Assembly: GCA_032158295.1 (NCBI GenBank)
Contig: CM063249.1
Coordinates: 4,169,195 to 4,233,194 of the forward strand
Direction of reading: 5' to 3'
DNA from: Pycnopodia helianthoides
Lineage: Eukaryota > Echinodermata > Asteroidea > Forcipulatida > Asteriidae
Length of the DNA: 64,000 nt
Under the pieces are notes generated by a model. That model saw nothing but the letters and a program-made list of their open reading frames with translations, had not been told where the DNA came from and ran no database searches. Of the stretch, positions 55,601 through 61,600 are shown in pieces (within the stretch, counting starts at the first letter, position 1; every line of letters begins with the position of its first letter). The translations under genes and the position numbers were made by a program.

Positions 55601-58600
55601 AATAAATCCTAATTTTTTAACACATTTGTATGTTTTTAAATTTCAGTTCCTACCAGCACAGAGGTGTTCAGTTCTACTGTCAGCACCACACGTGAAACCA
55701 CCACTGCACCTACAACTACAGGTGCACCTACAACCACCGAAGTGGTCACCACCACTTCTGTGCAGACCACCACTCCAGAGGCAACAACCATTGAGGAAAC
55801 AACTACTGTACACACCACTGCACAGCCAACAACTACTGGTAAGATTTAATGTTGGTTTCTTCCACACTTGAAGTGTCAACCTTTATAATTTTTTCATTTT
55901 GCAGCAAAGACCTAGTTCCATCCCATGTCTTCTTATTTTTCAGAAGCTCCAACCACTACTGAAGCAACTACAACTCGTGTGACGACCAGTGCAGCACCTA
56001 CAACTTCTGGCCCTCCTACAACAACTGAGAAAGTCGCTACAACAGTTGTGACAACCTCTCCTGAGGCAACCACCACAGAGATAATCATTGTGGAGACAAC
56101 AACAGGTGAGTTATATTTGAGAAATCTTTGTTTAATTTATTATTAGCAATAAAATCAGATGTCATTGCGTCAGTTGTGACAACTCCTAGATGGGGCAACC
56201 ACAACAAAAACAATTCATTTTACAGGCTTGGTTCCCTTGTAACGTTTTAGTCCCTCAGTAATCTGCCTGGTAATCAGAATAGGTCGAACAACAATCCATT
56301 ATTGTACACTGAAAATGCTGGTTCAAATCTGTCGACTTGATTTTCAATTTACTGCTTTACCAGCAGGACCAACTACCTTAGCAACTACATCGCAAAAGGT
56401 GGCCACAACAACAGCAGGAACAACGGCTGAACGCACAACAACTATTGTCCAGACCACCACTCCAGAAGCTACAACTGCAGAGGAAGCAACTTCTGTGTTG
56501 GTTACAACAGCAGCAACTACCACTGGTATGACTGCTCAGTTTTATTCTCCATCTAAGTTTACTTCTGAGATAGAGTTGACCCTTTCAACCCCATTGGCGA
56601 CTTTAGTCGACTGTGCACTGTACCCTGCTTGAGCCCCAATAGTGTATAAATGGGAACCTGAGAGGGCTGACACACTATCAGGTTGGAATAACCCCTTAGC
56701 GCTAATTTAAGCAGCTTGTTTTTGTGTGCTCCCCAGGGAGTTGAGAAAGTTAGAGGAATGTTCTAAGTATGCCTGAATAACAAAAAAGAAATGTTCAGTT
56801 TTAGATGCGGGAGGAAAACTCCAATGGGGGAAAACCCACGCAATCAGGTAGGGACTGAAAACCCAATCCACATGCAAGGCTCCGGTCTGACGTGGGATTT
56901 GAACCGGGTTCTACAGGGGTGAAAGAACTACTGAGCCAACCTGACTGTATAGTCTAAAAAGAGAAAGAAAAGTATTTGTAGCTTGATATCTCAGAATCTT
57001 GCTTTCTTAATAAGTGCAATCAACAACAAAATTGATGAAAACTTGGGGCAGTTTCCGTTCAACAATGAGTAGAACAACAACAAACATCTATTATAAAATG
57101 TTGCAGGACCCCTGCCTGAATATAGGAATCCAACTGCCTCAAGCTACCAGGCAATCTCGGTGGTCTAATGTAAGGCATCTGCTCTAGAATGGCAAAGGTT
57201 GTGAGTTCGAATTCTACAAGAGTATTATTCACAGGACTTGGGAAACTGTGCTTAACACACATCAGTGTATAAGTAAGAACACAAATACTATTCTTTATCC
57301 CGGATGCAAGTTTAACATCTGTTAAAGTTGTTGCTGTATCCGCTGCTGAAATATAGGATTACGAATTGTATTGTGGAGCATAAAATAAAGTAAGTATATA
57401 TATGAATGAACACTCTGGTTTAACTTTGTATTCAGAAGCCCCGACAACGACTGAAGCAACTACCACTCGTGTGACGACCACTGGAGCACCTACAACTTCT
57501 GGCCCTCCGGCAACAACTGAGGAAGTCAGGTCAACCGTTGTGACAACTTCTCCCAAAGCAACTACAAAAGAGATCACCACTGTGAGCACAACTACAGGTA
57601 AGTTTTGCCAGACCAATACTTTGAAATTGTACTTGTTTATTCCTTTCTGATGCAGATAACTTTCAGGTGAATTTATTATGCCCCGCGCTTGGCGAAGCCA
57701 CCGAAAGGGCATACTGTTTCCAACATGTCTGTGTGTGCTAGTGTGCATTCATTGACCATAACTCAAGAAGGACTTTGCATATCAACTCAAACTTGGTGTG
57801 TGGATTGGTCTTGGGTTCCCCCAGAAGCCTGTTGTTTGCGGACCACCCTAGGCCAAATGTCAAGGCCAACATGTCTTAAACAAAAGGAGAGTTGTCCAGG
57901 TGGTTACGCGAGGAGGACTCTGCATATTGTCTCCAAATTTTGTTTGTGGATTGGACTTAGGATCCCCCAGATGCCAATCGTTTTTTGGACTCCCTAGGTC
58001 AAATGTCAAGATTGTTTTGGCTAAAACAAAAGGAAAGGTTTTCCAAGCAATAACTCAAGAAGGACTTTGCATTTTAACTCCAAACTTGGTGTGTTGATTG
58101 GTCTTGGGATCCCCCGAAAGAGCCTATTTTATTAAGACCACCTTGTTCAAATGTCAAGAAACAGACTGTCCAAAAAAACCTTTGTGTTTGTCTTTGTTTG
58201 TTTAAACAGAGGGAGCAACAACGACTGTCACTACAACTAAAGCAACGACTGCCGTTCCAACGACCACTGAGAAACCAACGACAACCAAAGAAGTCATAAC
58301 AACAACTGTTACCACGACAACTCCTGAGGCAACAACCACAGAGGAAACAACGACAGTGATTATCACAGAGGCTCCAACCACCACAGGTAAATTTTCATTT
58401 CAAAGCCTTCATGATTTTGTTTACAAGGTATGCAGAGCTATGTTCGAAATCTAGCTAAGACCCATTTATTTACAAAGCACCATGTAACAATTTAAACAGT
58501 TTTGTGGCACAATCTGCAGCCAACCATGCAAGAAAACATCTGGGCTATAACACTCCTTCTCTTAACAACAAGTGAACTGAGGTTTTTTTTACCTGCACTA

Positions 58601-61600
58601 CACAACACACAGGACCTACGACTTTATGTCCCATCCGTAGGACAAAGCAATTATAGTTAAAGGAACATTACAGAATTGGTTTTTGCTAACAAAACAGTTG
58701 CTGGAAGTGTAAGCACTTTATGTAACCCACCATATACATAAACTGACAAACCTGTAGAAGTTTGAGATCGATCGGCCATCTGGGTCACGAGAAAATAGTG
58801 AAAAACCGATTACACATTTGCATGAAATCATATAGGCTAGTATAGGTTCAACAAATGAATAAAACGCTCACTGAGCGATAAACTCCAATCGGAAAATTAG
58901 TTTATTCATTTCTCATCAAATATGGTATTTCAGACAGAAATATTTCAAGGGATGTTTTCTACTATCATCATCATTAGACCGTGTAAGTTTTATGTAGATC
59001 TGTGATCGAAAGTTTATTTTACAATTACCAATTCTGTAATGTTCCTTTAAATGTCTTGCTTAAGGACGCAAGTGTCAAGACCGGGACTCGAACCCTCACT
59101 CTGCTGATCAGAAACACCAGAGCTTGAGTCCGGTGCTCTGGACCGCCCGGCCACGACACGCCGTAACACAATGCAAAATATTACAGACCTCTGAAGCACA
59201 CAGATTTTCTGTAGTAAAATTGTAATCTATCTGTATTTTTATTTATGTATTTGTATTTTATATGTAAATATTTGCAATTTTTGCTTGTATGTTGCATTTT
59301 GTTTTCGTCTTGAGCGTATTATTAAGATGAAATGGCGCATTAGAAATATTCTTTGTTATTATTATTATTTTGTATTATTATTGAACATTTTTCATATTGT
59401 TTGAATTTTCTTTCGGTTAGGTTGAACCATATAGTTGTAGGAATCTTGAATGTTTGCCCTGGCCCTCAGTACATTTTATCTTGTGTTATGTATTTTGTGG
59501 AGTTTTGACCTCTAATCAACATATTTGATCTTTAAACAACAGATTTGACCTCTAATCAGCAGATTTGACCAGTAAAATTATTATAAAACAAGTCCATTAG
59601 TTCCAATTTTATTTCCATTGACTGATGATAAATACATTATAAAGACAATGTTCAATTTGTGTTGTATCCGTCTTGTTACTTTAACCTCTTTCTTTTTTTC
59701 AGAGTCACCTGTCTGTAAGTTCAAAGGAGAGGAATATGAGGTAAGTTAATGAAAGTCTATTTCAAAAAATGTGTCAAATAATTATGCTATAAGGGTATTT
59801 ATGTAAATTTGTTGGTCAGAGTTTGGTTTGTTTTTTGGGGGAAGTTTTTTTTTTTGCACTTTTTGAAAATTAACATTCTTATGGATGAGGAGTCCATCCA
59901 GATCATCCAGTTTTATAAAAGGGAGGGATGTGATGTTTAGCGCCCATGCTTACAAGCTGTGCTTCTCGTGGGTTCCTCTGCAGTTTCACTTCTTTGTTTA
60001 ACATTACATTTAACCATAATTCTATTGATAGTAGTATGATAAATGCCTATAGTACTTAAATCTCACACTGATGTACACTTCATAAGAAACGCATTTTGTT
60101 TTCGCTCTCTCTTTTCTATTAATACTCTAGGAAGGTGATGTGATACCGAATGGTAATCCATGTACACTCCTGAAATGTGGTTCGAACGGTGACATAATCG
60201 ATGAGGAAGTCGTTTGCAACAGGACCTGTCCAAACGTAAGTCGCAGTACATTCGTTTCATTTGTGCTCTTTGAAAATTAAATATTTTGTAGTGTAAAATG
60301 AGATAAGCTTAACCAATATCCGCCAGATAGCTTGTTGTTTTACTCGTCTTCCAGCTTTTTCACTTGAGCCATATTTCATAATAAATAGGGATGCTTTTCA
60401 ACACTGAACTAGCCAGGATCACTCGGAAATTGTTTTGACTGGAGTTTCAACTGTCTTCTGACCATGCAGCAGGCCACTGTTACAGGGAAAACCCTGGAGT
60501 ATTATTATTAATATTGTTATTATTGTTTTGAAAAATGGAATTTGTTAATATTTAGGCTTGGTGTCCTTTTTGGGCTTGGTGCTTTTTAGTTTAGTTCTAG
60601 GCCTATTTTACTCTGTAGCTATGTACTTTTTTCATGTGACCCAATGACCCCTAGGGAGAACAGTTCTTCAACAGTTGATTGGGCTACCCAAACAAGAGGA
60701 AATCAATAAATTAATTAATTTATTTATTTATTTGTTATTATTTAACCCATATCAGCCTGACTGGTCAAAGTACATAAACACTGTTTCTGCCTTTAGCGCA
60801 TGTGGCACTTGTTACTGCATTACGATCAATATTCATTATTTACTGCCTTGCAAATAATCATATCCCAACAAACTTTATCTGGTTGTAAAGAGCACCTCGT
60901 TCTCTTTAATGTGATATATTTCATCATGATTCCTACATCATATCACTGGTGGTGATACTACAAAGAAAGCCACTAACATCCTGTTCAGCTTGTGGTTTTT
61001 ATCGTAGTTAAGTGCTATTAACAGCATCTGTGTGTACTACGAGAAATACGTAAGCAGATATGGGTTAAAGGGTTGTGACTCTTGTTTGTAACTACTCAAC
61101 AGGGAAAGCTTGTGGAGGTGAACTCACAGACTTGCTGCCCGATATGTGGTACGTATCAAGAAACAATACCGTTTGGCACCAGTTAGAACCAGTTGAAACT
61201 GCTTGAAACTAGTTGCCACTGGTTTAACCCCACTACTGGCCCTAGATTATGCACACCCTAATTAATAACAGAGAAACTGAAGCCACCCCAATTTAATTGC
61301 ACCGTTTCTTTTGTTTCGAATGAAACATGATGATCTGAAAATTTGTTTTCTTCTATTATATGAAAACAATAATTTGGTAGTACTGGTTAACTGCATTCTA
61401 AAATTGTTACCATGGAAACATCAATATGCAATCAGTTTTTGGTGTTATATATTATTTTGGCTAAATATAGGTTAAGAGCTAACTAATGTTATGTGTGGCA
61501 CAAGAAAGGAGGCCAGACTGTTAAATAAAAAGGACAAGCTTTCGCCAAAAGTGTAGTCGTGATTGGTTTTTGCATTAGTCACTGGTAGAGGGCGCAACAT

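Larger units (their letters stand above)
48560..55943 (+). repeat. Seven-fold tandem cassette array, unit about 1.05 kb
   Basis: A exons start at 48606, 49661, 50709, 51757, 52810, 53844, 54896, with the stub at 55944: spacings 1055, 1048, 1048, 1053, 1034, 1052, 1048. Introns are conserved as well as exons, so the copies are recent or homogenised. Confidence 0.95.

Noticed and set aside
49362..55838. CRISPR-like regular spacing of repeats
   Set aside because: Units are exon-intron cassettes of about 1 kb in an animal gene; no short palindromic repeats with unique spacers.
57689..58097. Open frames in the 146-bp tandem repeat
   Set aside because: Non-mucin composition, no splice sites in a matching phase, and clear tandem repeat origin.
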